Assembly: GCF_019492185.1 (NCBI RefSeq) | Contig: NZ_JAICCF010000002.1 | Span: forward strand, 682,001-746,000 | Source: Chitinophaga rhizophila | GTDB lineage: Bacteria; Bacteroidota; Bacteroidia; Chitinophagales; Chitinophagaceae | Length of the DNA: 64,000 bases | Reading direction: 5' to 3' | In this document: one piece after another, positions 1-8,774 of the stretch | Position numbering within the stretch: position 1 is the stretch's first letter | Layout: the number at the start of each line of letters is the position of its first letter | Made by a program: the position numbers and the translations under genes | Notes under the pieces: model-generated | Told to the model about the DNA's origin: nothing | The model's input: only the letters and a program-made list of their open reading frames with translations | Database searches by the model: none

Positions 1-408
1 ATAGGAAGGCGGTAACTCTTTGATCAGTATGATCAACTCCTTGTAATATAATTTCTGTTCTGCGGATTGTCCCACATCCGGTACTTCCCATACTTCATCA
101 GGTATTCCACCGATTTCCGGTATCATATTTCTCCTTCTCAATTCGTCTATTGCCGTGTTTACCATGATCCGCCTGATCCATCCCATCAGCATTTTCTCCT
201 GATCCTCAGTATCCTCACAGCTGAATTTGTCAAAGCGGGAAAACACCTTCACAAAACCATCATTTACAACATCTGCGGCATTTTCATACCTGTAAATATA
301 CCGGAACACTATCTTAAATGCATAGCCATAGTATAGCTCATACAATACCTTCTGGCTTTTGGGCTGTTTGTTAACGCACCCCTGTATTATGGTAGAAAGT
401 TGTTCCAA
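1..408 (-). CDS. ECF-type RNA polymerase sigma factor, 3' end cut by window edge
   Basis: Reading the minus strand from about 408 gives a continuous frame with an ECF sigma factor layout. It has a region-2 helix (ELYYGYAFKIVFRYI), then a segment around NTAIDELRRRN, an acidic linker, and the start of region 4 (LIILIKELPPSY) running off the left edge. It would recruit RNA polymerase core to a specialised promoter set. No ATG lies in frame after the upstream stop, so I place the start at the TTG at 408-406; the start is uncertain. The upstream side (409-1289) holds no gene. Whether a FecR anti-sigma partner follows lies outside the window. Sigma-70 family membership is clear from sequence; the regulon is unknown. 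Confidence 0.78.
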   Translation of the reverse strand, partial: MEQLSTIIQGCVNKQPKSQKVLYELYYGYAFKIVFRYIYRYENAADVVNDGFVKVFSRFDKFSCEDTEDQEKMLMGWIRRIMVNTAIDELRRRNMIPEIGGIPDEVWEVPDVGQSAEQKLYYKELIILIKELPPSY

Positions 409-840
409 TGTTTTGTCAAAAGGTCCACTGTGTCCTTGTACCTAATAAATACGGAAGCACTGAAGAAAGGTTGCCTCAGGTGAAAAATATTTTTCAAATA
501 TGTTTCCACAAGTATGTAAGTCACTATAAATCAATATCCAGATATCGTATAAATAGTTGAATATTAACATAGGACTTTCCTAATTCAGCTACTTCCCGTC
601 AGCAAACGACTGACTGAGTAAATATCTGTAAACCCGACCGTTTGTCCGACGGTTAGTTTAAAGCTGTCTATACCCCCTCCAGTAACAGCTACATCAACCA
701 ATGGATGAGGACCTCTGCAACACCATTACCGCGACCAAATCAATAAATCACTGATAATCAATTAATACGTCATCAAAACCAGTCATCGCTGACCGGTAAT
801 ATTACCCGACATATATTCATACATTCGGAGCGCAAAATAG
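409..840. other. Intergenic stretch without a recognisable gene
   Basis: About 430 bp between the partial sigma factor and the tandem repeat. It is AT-rich near the sigma gene and less so further in. There is one short imperfect inverted repeat (ACCG...CGGT near 640-655). I see no open frame with protein-like composition, no tRNA and no good promoter. It presumably carries the sigma gene promoter. Confidence 0.5.
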
Positions 841-1227
841 ACATGGGTCTGAAACCTGATCGGGACGAACTAGCGTCGAACTAGACGTGGACCTGAAACC
901 TGACCGGGACGAACTAGCAACGAACTAGGGACGAACTAGACGTGGACCTGAAACCTGATCGGGACGAACTAGCAACGAACTAGACGTGGACTTGAAACCT
1001 GACCGGGACGAACTAGCAACGAACTAGACGTGGACTTGAAACCTGATCGGGACGAACTAGCGACGAACTAGCGACGAACTAGACGTGGACTTGAAACCTG
1101 ACCGGGACGAACTAGCGACGAACTAGCGACGAACTAGACGTGGACTTGAAACCTGATCGGGACGAACTAGCAACGAACTGGCGACGAACTAGACGTGGAC
1201 TTGAAACCTGACCGGGACGAACTAGCG
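841..1227. repeat. Nested tandem repeat: eight 24-bp cores separated by one to three 11-bp units
   Basis: Eight copies of a 24-bp core (begins ACGTGGACYTG, ends CTGAYCGGG) start at 841, 885, 940, 984, 1028, 1083, 1138 and 1193. Each is followed by one to three copies of an 11-bp unit ACGAACTAGCG, giving periods of 44 or 55 bp; the last 11-mer of each group is clipped to 9 bp (ACGAACTAG). The Y in CTGAYCGGG alternates strictly T,C,T,C,T,C,T,C along the array, so the present array behaves like a repeat of two-core dimers. Periods of 44 and 55 shift the reading frame and CTAG supplies stops, so it is non-coding. Spacers are not unique, so it is not a CRISPR array. Related 11-mers recur at 56688-56742. 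Confidence 0.95.
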
Positions 1228-1289
1228 AAGTTATTCATTGAGGTATCGGAACAGACCCTGGCTATGGCCTAACCCGATATTCAGGTGCA

Positions 1290-2534
1290 TTATTCCTGAT
1301 CAGCCTCACGCTTCCAGGCACTGATGGCGGTGGTATCTCCTATACTGATTACGACCTTACCTTCTCTTGATAGTTCAGCCTGCTGTCCGGGATGGACGGA
1401 GAGCCGTTTATTGCCTGCCCGCAGTTGAATTGTCGCCTGTAATGCGGTAATGACTATCCGGGCAGGTGTAGGATAGCTGTGGATATTGAAGGCAGCGCCT
1501 TTTATTTCGGCGGAAAGGGAATGGGAATGAATTTGAAAGGGCTGCTCATGATTACCTGCAACCATGAAACTAGCCTCTCCATCTATTTCTACTTCTCTGT
1601 CCGTACTGATATAGGATACGGGATATTTTACTGTACTACCGGTATTCAGCCAAACACGGGTACCATCTGGCAGCGTGTCTCTTGATTTCTTATCCGACGC
1701 GGTGGATAATGTCCGCAGGGAAGCGGATTTTTCCGACCGCATAACCATCAGATAAAGGCCAGGGCCGACGATAACAAAGATTAAGGCTGCTGCTGCATAC
1801 AGATAATTCAACCTGTGTGAATAGAACCGTCGTATAATAGGCGTACTGTCTGCCGGTATAGGCCGGTCAATAGCCATTGCTTTAGACGCCATTGGCAGCC
1901 AATGTTCATTAAATGAAGGCTTTCCGGGAAGATCATCATCCAGGAGTTTCGTCTTTTGTACTACCCAGTTATTATGACGGGATGAGACGCTGCTGTGTGA
2001 TACATCTTTCAGACATTGCCTGACGGACTGGTGAACTGCGTTAATGGCACAGGTGACCGTTTCTGCGGATAGCTGCATAGCAGTAGCGATCTGCGCGGCA
2101 GACATCCCTTTAAGCCGGTGCATTTCATATATCTGTCTACGCTGTTCGGGCAAAGACATGATAGTATCATGTATAAGCGACTGATAGGCTTTATAATGCA
2201 GGACTTCCGGCGGCTGTTCCTCTTCATATTGCGGTACCGGCAATAGCTCATCGGCATCTGAGTCCTGCAGATAGCTATAACACTCATGTATAGTGACAGA
2301 TCGCAGATATGCATCAATGTCTTTAACATGAGGCAGTTTATCCCTATGTAACCAGATGATGATGAATGTCTCCTGTAATACAGCGTTGATGCGGTATTGG
2401 TCACCGTTCATAATTACGGAGATGTCAGCATATATGATGGGTGCTACGGCCCTGAAAAAACGGACAAATGAGTTTTCATTGCCATCGGCAATGCTTTGCA
2501 GCAGTTCTGTGTCGTGATAATTTATCTCCTGCAT
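1290..2534 (-). CDS. Sigma factor fused to a membrane-anchored FecR anti-sigma domain
   Basis: One polypeptide of about 414 aa (447 aa if the ATG at 2633 is used) joins two proteins that are normally separate. The N-terminal half is an ECF sigma factor: it starts DTELLQSIADGNENSFVRFF, and region 4 contains SLPEQRRQIYEMHRLKGMSAAQIA. A linker of about 60 residues leads to one transmembrane helix (YLYAAAALIFVIVGPGLYLMV). The periplasmic C-terminal half is a FecR domain (DTLPDGTRVWLNTGSTVKYP, EVEIDGEASFMV, GAAFNIHSYP). The DUF4974 domain usual at the end of Bacteroidota FecR proteins is missing. I chose the ATG at 2534 because the preceding 33 residues look unlike sigma factors. No receptor or SusCD pair is adjacent; the gene is divergent from the SDR gene and ends 62 bp from the tandem repeat. 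A sigma/FecR fusion is known in Pseudomonas putida IutY, where proteolysis frees the sigma part; a similar route here is inference. Confidence 0.88.
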   Translation of the reverse strand: MQEINYHDTELLQSIADGNENSFVRFFRAVAPIIYADISVIMNGDQYRINAVLQETFIIIWLHRDKLPHVKDIDAYLRSVTIHECYSYLQDSDADELLPVPQYEEEQPPEVLHYKAYQSLIHDTIMSLPEQRRQIYEMHRLKGMSAAQIATAMQLSAETVTCAINAVHQSVRQCLKDVSHSSVSSRHNNWVVQKTKLLDDDLPGKPSFNEHWLPMASKAMAIDRPIPADSTPIIRRFYSHRLNYLYAAAALIFVIVGPGLYLMVMRSEKSASLRTLSTASDKKSRDTLPDGTRVWLNTGSTVKYPVSYISTDREVEIDGEASFMVAGNHEQPFQIHSHSLSAEIKGAAFNIHSYPTPARIVITALQATIQLRAGNKRLSVHPGQQAELSREGKVVISIGDTTAISAWKREADQE

Positions 2535-2672
2535 AACGCGGATGATCTTAACAGGAATATACGAATTATATGCCAGCTGGTCAAAATCACCCGATACCCG
2601 CCTTTTCCTGCAATCAGTACAGCCAATCATCATAAACTGTAGCTTTGTCTTCTTGTTTCAATTACTGTCCAT

Positions 2673-3485
2673 ATGCAATACAAGAATAAAGTAGTCTGGA
2701 TCATTGGTGCCTCCTCCGGGATAGGAGCAGCTCTCGCTAAGCAATTCGCACAGCAACAGGCATTGCTGATACTTACTGCACGCAATAGTGACAAACTGGA
2801 TATACTTGCAAAAGAACTGAAAGCGCTGACAAGCTGCATAGTGTTACCGGCGGATATTACCCGCCGGGATACACTACACATTATAGTGGAAGACTCTCTC
2901 CGTGTGTATGGGCATATTGACATTCTAGTACATTCAGCGGGTATAGGTCAACGCTCACTTGCGATTGATACCGGCATATCCGTCTACAACCAGCTGATGG
3001 ATGTCAATTTCTTCGGTCCGCTAACCATCACTCAGTATCTACTACCCCATTTCCAGCAACGTGGCGCAGGGCATATTGTTGCTGTTGGCAGTATGTCTGG
3101 CTTGATGGGCTTCCCCGGCCGCAGTGGCTATGTCGCAGCAAAGCATGCCTTGAAAGGATATTTTGAAACCTTGCAGGTAGAACATACTATTCCCCACTTT
3201 TATATTACAATTGTAAGTCCAGGCAGAGTCAATACACCTCTCCCACTCTCTGCCTTAACTGCGGATGGGCGGCCTTATAATAAAATGGATCACGCACAAT
3301 TAAATGGTATACCTGTGGATGTGTGCGCTCAGAAAATCCTCTCCGGCATCACTCGTAAAAAGAAGCACATCATTATCGCCAGAAAAGAAAGATGGTTATA
3401 CTGGTTACGCCTGCTATTGCCCGCTACCTATTACCGTATGGCCAGAAAAGCAGGCATCCAAGAGCGGGACCAGGAAGTGTTGTAA
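2673..3485 (+). CDS. Short-chain dehydrogenase/reductase
   Basis: A 270-aa Rossmann-fold oxidoreductase. The nucleotide-binding motif is at residues 11-18 (GASSGIGA), the structural NAG-type motif appears as HSAGIG near 88, the catalytic Ser lies in VGSMSG, and the active-site pair is in YVAAK around residue 154. The product resembles the DHRS7-like group of classical SDRs, with a basic, aromatic C-terminus that could touch the membrane. The substrate cannot be read from sequence. The gene is transcribed divergently from the sigma-FecR fusion, and no pathway partner lies beside it. Cofactor preference is uncertain, though an Arg (LTARNSDKL) after beta-strand 2 suggests NADP(H). Confidence 0.9.
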   Translation: MQYKNKVVWIIGASSGIGAALAKQFAQQQALLILTARNSDKLDILAKELKALTSCIVLPADITRRDTLHIIVEDSLRVYGHIDILVHSAGIGQRSLAIDTGISVYNQLMDVNFFGPLTITQYLLPHFQQRGAGHIVAVGSMSGLMGFPGRSGYVAAKHALKGYFETLQVEHTIPHFYITIVSPGRVNTPLPLSALTADGRPYNKMDHAQLNGIPVDVCAQKILSGITRKKKHIIIARKERWLYWLRLLLPATYYRMARKAGIQERDQEVL

Positions 3486-3613
3486 TGGCGTTCTATAATA
3501 GTACATCCCAAAAGTATCACTTTCTGCTAATCTACAAACAGCTGATAATGAATGAACAATAGTGAATAATATATAACGGGTTTATTGTTTTAGTGAACAA
3601 GATGCACAATCAC

Positions 3614-4225
3614 TTACCCTGCGGCCTCAAACCCCTTATCACCCTTTATTTCACTCTTCCTGTAATACTTAGCCAACGCCTGCGCTAGCTGTGCCGGTGG
3701 TAATACCAAATCAGGATGATCTCCCGAAATTGCTGCCATCGGCATCCCCTTAAACACTGCTGATGCCGGCTCCTGCACATACACCACGCCTCCTGCTTTA
3801 TAAATCGCCTTTGCCCCCTCCATTCCATCTGTTCCCATCCCTGTCAATATGATACCTATCGCCTTGTTGCCGGCATACACTGCCAGCGACCTAAAAAATA
3901 TATCCACCGCAAAGTTGACTATCTGCGTTGATGTACGTGGTGTCAACGTTAGTATACCATCCTTTATCAACATGAACTTACCCTCCGGTAACAGGTAAAT
4001 GTGATCCGGCTTGATCTCCATATCTTCCAACACCCTCACAATCGGCAACCGCGCATGCGATTGCAGTAGCTTATCAAGTATGCTTGTATAATTCCTGGAT
4101 AAATGTTGTACCACCACAAAAGCGATCCCTGTTCCTTCCGGTATGTGTGTAAAAAACGTCTTTAATACGTCCAGACATCCTGCAGAACATCCCAGTCCTA
4201 CTATAAAAAAATCGGGTTTCACCAT
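3614..4225 (-). CDS. cheB: Stand-alone CheB-type methylesterase domain
   Basis: A 203-aa protein that is only the CheB catalytic domain, which removes methyl esters from (or deamidates) chemoreceptor glutamates. The triad is visible: Ser in GCSAGC near residue 13, His in VVVQHLS near 41, Asp in GMGTDGMEGA near 132. The usual GxSxGG nucleophile loop ends GC instead of GG. The N-terminal receiver domain of classical CheB is absent, so activity is not controlled by CheA phosphorylation in the ordinary way. No CheR, CheA or receptor gene is near. In Bacteroidota such single CheB domains often accompany CheR/PAS histidine kinase clusters rather than flagella; that link is not visible here. Confidence 0.88.
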   Translation of the reverse strand: MVKPDFFIVGLGCSAGCLDVLKTFFTHIPEGTGIAFVVVQHLSRNYTSILDKLLQSHARLPIVRVLEDMEIKPDHIYLLPEGKFMLIKDGILTLTPRTSTQIVNFAVDIFFRSLAVYAGNKAIGIILTGMGTDGMEGAKAIYKAGGVVYVQEPASAVFKGMPMAAISGDHPDLVLPPAQLAQALAKYYRKSEIKGDKGFEAAG

Positions 4226-4328
4226 CTTCTCTTAATACTTTTTATCATCTCTACTTCAAATTTCAGGCTAAACCAGTCGCTCATGAGATTGCTCTACGTA
4301 CTGGTAAGATCTTTGCACTACTTTCACC

Positions 4329-6341
4329 ATGCGCAGAAAGTCTACCGATACAAAGCCCACGGCAGGTAAACGAGCGAAATTTCCTGCTACCATATCGCCC
4401 ATGCTGGCCACACTGGTTGATAAACCTGTTGACGCTTCCGGCTGGATGTATGAAGTTAAATGGGATGGCTACCGCGCAGTAGCCCTGCTGAACAAAGGCA
4501 ACGTGCAGCTGATCTCACGTAACAACAAGACCTTTGAAGAGAAATTCTACCCCGTTTTCAATGCGCTTAAAACCTGGAAGATTAATGCGGTCATTGATGG
4601 TGAGATTGTAGTATTGAACGCTGATGGCATTTCCAGCTTTACCGACCTGCAAAACTGGAGAAGTGAAGCCGACGGAGAGCTAATCTTTTACGTTTTCGAT
4701 CTGCTGTGGCTTAATGGGTATGACCTTACACAACTTCCCCTGATTCAGCGACGGGAACTACTGGAACGGCTATTTCCTGCCCCGGATATTGTCCGGATGA
4801 GCACTACTTTCAGAGATACTTCTGCCACTGATTTCCTCGCTGCAGCCAGTCAACTTGGCCTGGAAGGTATCATTGCTAAAAAAGAAGACAGCATCTACCA
4901 TACCGGTGTTCGTAGCCGGGACTGGCTGAAGATAAAAATAAGCAAGCGGCATGAAGTGGTTATCGGCGGTTTTACTAACAATGAAAACTCATCGAAACCT
5001 TTCAGTTCACTGCTAGTAGGCGTATTTGAAAACGGTCAATTGCAATACACTGGTAAAATAGGTACAGGCTTTTCCAGTGCACTGCAAAAAGAGTTGATGC
5101 GTACTTTCAAACCTTTGATCAGGAAGACATCTCCGTTTGCTACTGAACCTGACATCAATAAACCTTCCCGCTTCCGTCCTGATCCTCCTAAGGCAGTAGC
5201 TACCTGGCTGAAACCACAACTGGTCTGCGAAGTAAGCTATGCTGAGATCACCAGTGATGGCGTAATGCGGCACCCTTCTTTTGAAGGTATGCGTACTGAC
5301 AAAGACGCTAAAGATGTGACCAGGGAAATACCGGTACCAGTTACACAAACGCTGGAAAAGGCAACCAATACCCTGTCAGCCCAAATGCTTACCCCTGTTA
5401 AAGGCGGCAGCAGAAAGACATTATTGAACCCGTCTGAAGCTACTCAGGTAAAGAAGATCAATAAACATGAGCTGAAGTTTGCCAATCTTAACAAAGTATA
5501 CTGGCCGGAAGAAAAGTATACCAAACGCGATATGCTCAATTACTACTACCAGGTGGCACCGTTTATACTACCTTACCTGAAGGACCGTCCGCAGTCGCTG
5601 AATAGGTTCCCCAATGGTATTAAAGGCAAGAGCTTTTACCAGAAAGATGTAACGGGCAAAGCGCCTGAGTGGATAAAGACTTTCCCGTATCACACAAGTG
5701 ATGGGGAAGACAAAAACTTTATGGTGGCCACAGACGAATCCAGTCTATTGTACATGGCCAATCTGGGCGCTATAGAAATGAATCCGTGGAACAGCAGGAC
5801 AAGTAAACCTGATCACCCTGACTGGTGTATCATTGACCTTGACCCTACGGATAAAAACACTTTTGAACAGGTCATTAAAACTGCACAAGTGACTAAAGCT
5901 GTACTGGATAGTATAAATGTGCAGGGATATTGTAAAACATCCGGTTCCACCGGCATACACATCTATATTCCGTTAAATGCAAAATATACTTACGACGAAT
6001 GTCAGTTATTCGGAAAGTGGATCGCTACGCAAGTACATCTCGAATTGCCGGATTTCACAAGTATCGAACGCATGACGCAGAATAGAAAGGGCAAGATATA
6101 TGTTGATTACTTACAAAACAGGCCTAAAGCTACACTGGCAGCACCATATTCGCTGCGACCTAAACCCGGTGCTACGGTCTCAATGCCACTGCACTGGGAT
6201 GAAGTGAAAAAAGGACTAAAGATGAAAGATTTCAATATTACCAACTCACTTGCTCGCATCAATGAAATGGGAGACATCTTTAAGCCTGTTTTAGGCAAGG
6301 GAATTGATATGAAGAAAGTACTACGTGCCATACAACCATAG
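4329..6341 (+). CDS. ligD: DNA ligase D, ligase-polymerase type
   Basis: A 670-aa bifunctional enzyme of bacterial non-homologous end joining. Residues about 20-330 are an ATP-dependent DNA ligase: the adenylated Lys sits in EVKWDGYRAV, followed by VIDGEIVVL, GLEGIIAKK and the OB-fold (GFTNNENSSK). Residues about 370-670 are the primase-polymerase domain (LNKVYWPEEKYTKRDMLNYY, CIIDLDPTDK with the metal-binding DxD, GSTGIHIYIP). The phosphoesterase domain present in Pseudomonas-type LigD is missing from both ends. No Ku gene lies in the window, although Ku is normally the partner. The downstream gene, 37 bp away, encodes a small DNA-binding-like basic protein. Confidence 0.95.
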   Translation: MRRKSTDTKPTAGKRAKFPATISPMLATLVDKPVDASGWMYEVKWDGYRAVALLNKGNVQLISRNNKTFEEKFYPVFNALKTWKINAVIDGEIVVLNADGISSFTDLQNWRSEADGELIFYVFDLLWLNGYDLTQLPLIQRRELLERLFPAPDIVRMSTTFRDTSATDFLAAASQLGLEGIIAKKEDSIYHTGVRSRDWLKIKISKRHEVVIGGFTNNENSSKPFSSLLVGVFENGQLQYTGKIGTGFSSALQKELMRTFKPLIRKTSPFATEPDINKPSRFRPDPPKAVATWLKPQLVCEVSYAEITSDGVMRHPSFEGMRTDKDAKDVTREIPVPVTQTLEKATNTLSAQMLTPVKGGSRKTLLNPSEATQVKKINKHELKFANLNKVYWPEEKYTKRDMLNYYYQVAPFILPYLKDRPQSLNRFPNGIKGKSFYQKDVTGKAPEWIKTFPYHTSDGEDKNFMVATDESSLLYMANLGAIEMNPWNSRTSKPDHPDWCIIDLDPTDKNTFEQVIKTAQVTKAVLDSINVQGYCKTSGSTGIHIYIPLNAKYTYDECQLFGKWIATQVHLELPDFTSIERMTQNRKGKIYVDYLQNRPKATLAAPYSLRPKPGATVSMPLHWDEVKKGLKMKDFNITNSLARINEMGDIFKPVLGKGIDMKKVLRAIQP

Positions 6342-6378
6342 GCAGGTATGCCTTTTATTAACCTTTAAATTCAATAAC

Positions 6379-6822
6379 ATGGCGAAGTATTCAAAAAAGA
6401 GTCAGGATAAGGTGGAAGAGAATATGCATGAGATGAAAAAGGGCAAACTGAAAAGCGGAAGAAGTAATAAAAAAGTGACCAATCCCAAACAGGCAATCGC
6501 AATAGGACTATCTGAAGCGCGGAAGGAAGGTGCAAAGGTCCCAAAGAAAGCTGCAGCCAAAAAAGCAACTCCTAAGAAGAAAGCCGCGGCTAAAAAAGCT
6601 ACTCCGAAGAAAAGAGCAGCCGCTAAGAAAGCTACACCAAAGAAAGCTGCTGCCAGGAAAGCTACTCCGAAGAAAGCAGCTGCTAAAAAAGCGGCTCCTA
6701 AGAAAAAGGCGGCTGCTAAAAAAGCTGCCCCTAAAAAGAAAGCGGCTGCCAGGAAGGCTACACCTAAGAAGGCAGCTGCCAGGAAGAGCGCTGCGCCTAA
6801 AAAACGCGCTGCCAGGACGTAA
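6379..6822 (+). CDS. Histone H1-like lysine/alanine repeat protein with DUF6496-type N-terminus
   Basis: A 147-aa, very basic protein. Residues 1-57 form a compact conserved-looking head (KSQDKVEENMHEMKKGKLKS, then KQAIAIGLSEARKEGAKVP) that I match to DUF6496. Residues 58-147 are a low-complexity tail of repeats around KKAAAKKATPKK, like eukaryotic H1 C-termini and bacterial H1-like proteins. It probably coats or compacts DNA by charge. I chose the ATG at 6379, since the upstream extension overlaps the ligD stop and has no family resemblance. It follows ligD closely and may be cotranscribed, which would put it in a DNA-repair context. It ends 6 bp from the convergent LytTR gene with no terminator between. 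Confidence 0.85.
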   Translation: MAKYSKKSQDKVEENMHEMKKGKLKSGRSNKKVTNPKQAIAIGLSEARKEGAKVPKKAAAKKATPKKKAAAKKATPKKRAAAKKATPKKAAARKATPKKAAAKKAAPKKKAAAKKAAPKKKAAARKATPKKAAARKSAAPKKRAART

Positions 6823-6828
6823 TCCTGC

Positions 6829-7587
6829 TTATTTCTCTCCCAGCCAGGACAGAAACTGAGGCGTCTTTTCCTTACTTACTGTAATTACCTCTTTAAAAGG
6901 CACGGTAAGATTGACACATAACTTGCGAGACAGGTAATGTGACGCGTCTTTTATAGCTTTACGGTTAACCAGGAACTGCCTGTTTACCCTGAAGAAACTT
7001 TCACCACAGAGCTGCTCGGCTTCTTCGAGTGACTTCTTCAGGTGATAGTGTTGCCTGTCGAATGTCATCAGGCAAAGCACCTCTTTTTCTATATAAAACA
7101 GTGCTATGCTATCCAGTCTTACAGGCACAATCTTGTCCTTGTAATGCACAAGTATTGCTGCCGGCCGGGATGTATGGTCAAACACTGCTGCAAATGGATG
7201 GCCTGCGCTGTTATCTTTCGTACTGAAAGTGCGACGTAACGTATTGTATTTCTTCAGCGCATTGGCAATAGCTGCATCTGTAAAAGGCTTAAGGATATAC
7301 TCTATTCCATTGGCCTTAAATGCCTGTAATGCATACTCGTCATAGGCAGTACAGAAAATAATCGGGGCAGTCACCTCTACCAGGCGGTATATATCAAAGC
7401 TTTCTCCGTCTCCCAGTTGTATATCGCTGAAAATCAGGTCGGGCATATCGTGGGTGTTGAAGTAAGCTACCGACTCTTTTACCGACTTCAACATCGCTAC
7501 TACCTGCACGGTATCATCCACCTTACGGATACTCTCCTGCAAATCTTCTGCTGTCAGTGCTTCATCCTCTATGATGACTACCCGCAT
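6829..7587 (-). CDS. LytTR-family response regulator
   Basis: A 252-aa two-component response regulator. Residues 1-120 are a receiver domain with acidic pocket (IIEDE), phosphoacceptor Asp in FSDIQLGDG, and the conserved Lys in YILKPF. Residues about 150-250 are a LytTR DNA-binding domain (FFRVNRQFLVNRKAI, followed by KLCVNLTVPFKEVITVSKEK). It would bind direct repeats upstream of target genes once phosphorylated. Its start overlaps the end of the upstream sensor kinase gene by 26 bp, so the pair is translationally coupled. Targets are not evident; the divergent TonB receptor operon beginning at 8775 is the nearest candidate. Confidence 0.95.
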   Translation of the reverse strand: MRVVIIEDEALTAEDLQESIRKVDDTVQVVAMLKSVKESVAYFNTHDMPDLIFSDIQLGDGESFDIYRLVEVTAPIIFCTAYDEYALQAFKANGIEYILKPFTDAAIANALKKYNTLRRTFSTKDNSAGHPFAAVFDHTSRPAAILVHYKDKIVPVRLDSIALFYIEKEVLCLMTFDRQHYHLKKSLEEAEQLCGESFFRVNRQFLVNRKAIKDASHYLSRKLCVNLTVPFKEVITVSKEKTPQFLSWLGEK

Positions 7588-8629
7588 GTCGCAATATTTT
7601 AATCTTTACAGTAAATGTTTTCCCATCATCTTCTATCAGGATGTCCTCTCCTGCCAGCATACGGTAACGTTCTGATAAGTTCATCAGTCCGCAGCCTGTC
7701 GAGCCTTCCGTCAGGTGTTTCACCTGCAGATTGTTCACTACCTTCAGATATTCTCCTTCCTGGATCACATCCAGGTAAAGCGGATCTTCTGTAGTCAGTA
7801 TATTATGCTTGATGGCGTTCTCCAATAGTGGTTGTAGCGAAAAAGCAGGCAGCCACTTACCTGTCAGAGACGATTCATCTATATGGATATCAAACTTTAA
7901 TGCCTCCCCTGCCCGCATCTTTTGCATTTCCAGGTAGTCCATACTTAGCTTAAGCTCATCTTTCAGGGAAATGATATCCCGCTGGCCCTTGGAAATACTG
8001 GCCCTTAAAAAGTCAGACAGGTGGATCAGGTACTCTTCCGCTTTCTCAGGATGTCTGCGTATGAGCGACTTCAATGTATTAAGTGCATTGAAAAGAAAAT
8101 GAGGGTGGATCTGCTGTTTTAATAACTGGTTGATTGCTTCTGTGTTAGCAAATTTCAGACGTGCATTCTCCAGTTCGGTATCCGCTTTTGCCTGAGAGAG
8201 CGTGACATAGTTGTGGATGGTAACTACCAGAATATTCACGACTATCCAGTGTAGCATATACAGGAAGGGCCATGCATTGCGATTGGGCACTTCTTCATAC
8301 CAGTCTGGTATTACGTAAGGCTTCAGGGGAGAATGCAGTAGATATCTGAATAACAAATAATTAATTAATACCAGGCCGATAAAACTCAGCATGATTCTTA
8401 TTATCTTGTATCGGCGGGAACCATATTGCACACGTGTAGCTACGCCCATCATTATGAGCAGATTGTATATCGCTACGGCCAGTATACCGAAGTAGATCAG
8501 TACTGACTTGATAAGTGTGGTGTTAAGTGAATAGTCTTTTACTGAGGAAGTCAGGCCTACTAATAAGGCAATACATAACGGAGCGGCCAGACTTACACGT
8601 ATCAGACTTCTGACAGGTATCTTTTTCAT
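7562..8629 (-). CDS. LytS/YehU-type sensor histidine kinase
   Basis: A 355-aa membrane kinase. Four hydrophobic segments fill residues about 10-145. They lead to the His_kinase domain with the phosphoacceptor His in QQIHPHFLFNALNTLKSLI, and then an ATPase domain (LLENAIKHN, GCGLMNLSERY). No separate periplasmic sensor domain is visible, so the signal is likely sensed in or near the membrane. It overlaps the LytTR regulator gene and must be its partner. The start at the ATG 8629 is 145 bp from the divergent TonB receptor gene. Confidence 0.95.
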   Translation of the reverse strand: MKKIPVRSLIRVSLAAPLCIALLVGLTSSVKDYSLNTTLIKSVLIYFGILAVAIYNLLIMMGVATRVQYGSRRYKIIRIMLSFIGLVLINYLLFRYLLHSPLKPYVIPDWYEEVPNRNAWPFLYMLHWIVVNILVVTIHNYVTLSQAKADTELENARLKFANTEAINQLLKQQIHPHFLFNALNTLKSLIRRHPEKAEEYLIHLSDFLRASISKGQRDIISLKDELKLSMDYLEMQKMRAGEALKFDIHIDESSLTGKWLPAFSLQPLLENAIKHNILTTEDPLYLDVIQEGEYLKVVNNLQVKHLTEGSTGCGLMNLSERYRMLAGEDILIEDDGKTFTVKIKILRHAGSHHRG

Positions 8630-8774
8630 GTGTTTCAGACCGCAAATTACACCCTATTGTCCGGACGGGTCAACTTTTCACTGTCCGATTCAGCCGTAAT
8701 TTTGTCTGTTTCAGCCCAATGTCTTTTTGCATATCAGATAATTATTATTTGTTTCGCACTAAATTTTAAACCGG

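Noticed and set aside
67..336. Plus-strand 89-codon frame at the left edge
   Set aside because: It is the antisense of a sigma factor with clear region 2 and 4 motifs on the minus strand; its own translation shows no known features.
841..1227. CRISPR-like regular array
   Set aside because: The sequence between cores is itself a repeated 11-mer, with no unique spacers, and no cas gene is present.
6530..6859. Alternative frame over the lysine/alanine repeat gene
   Set aside because: Its Lys/Leu/Arg content is the frame-shifted reading of AAG/GCT repeats; the DUF6496-type head is in the other frame.
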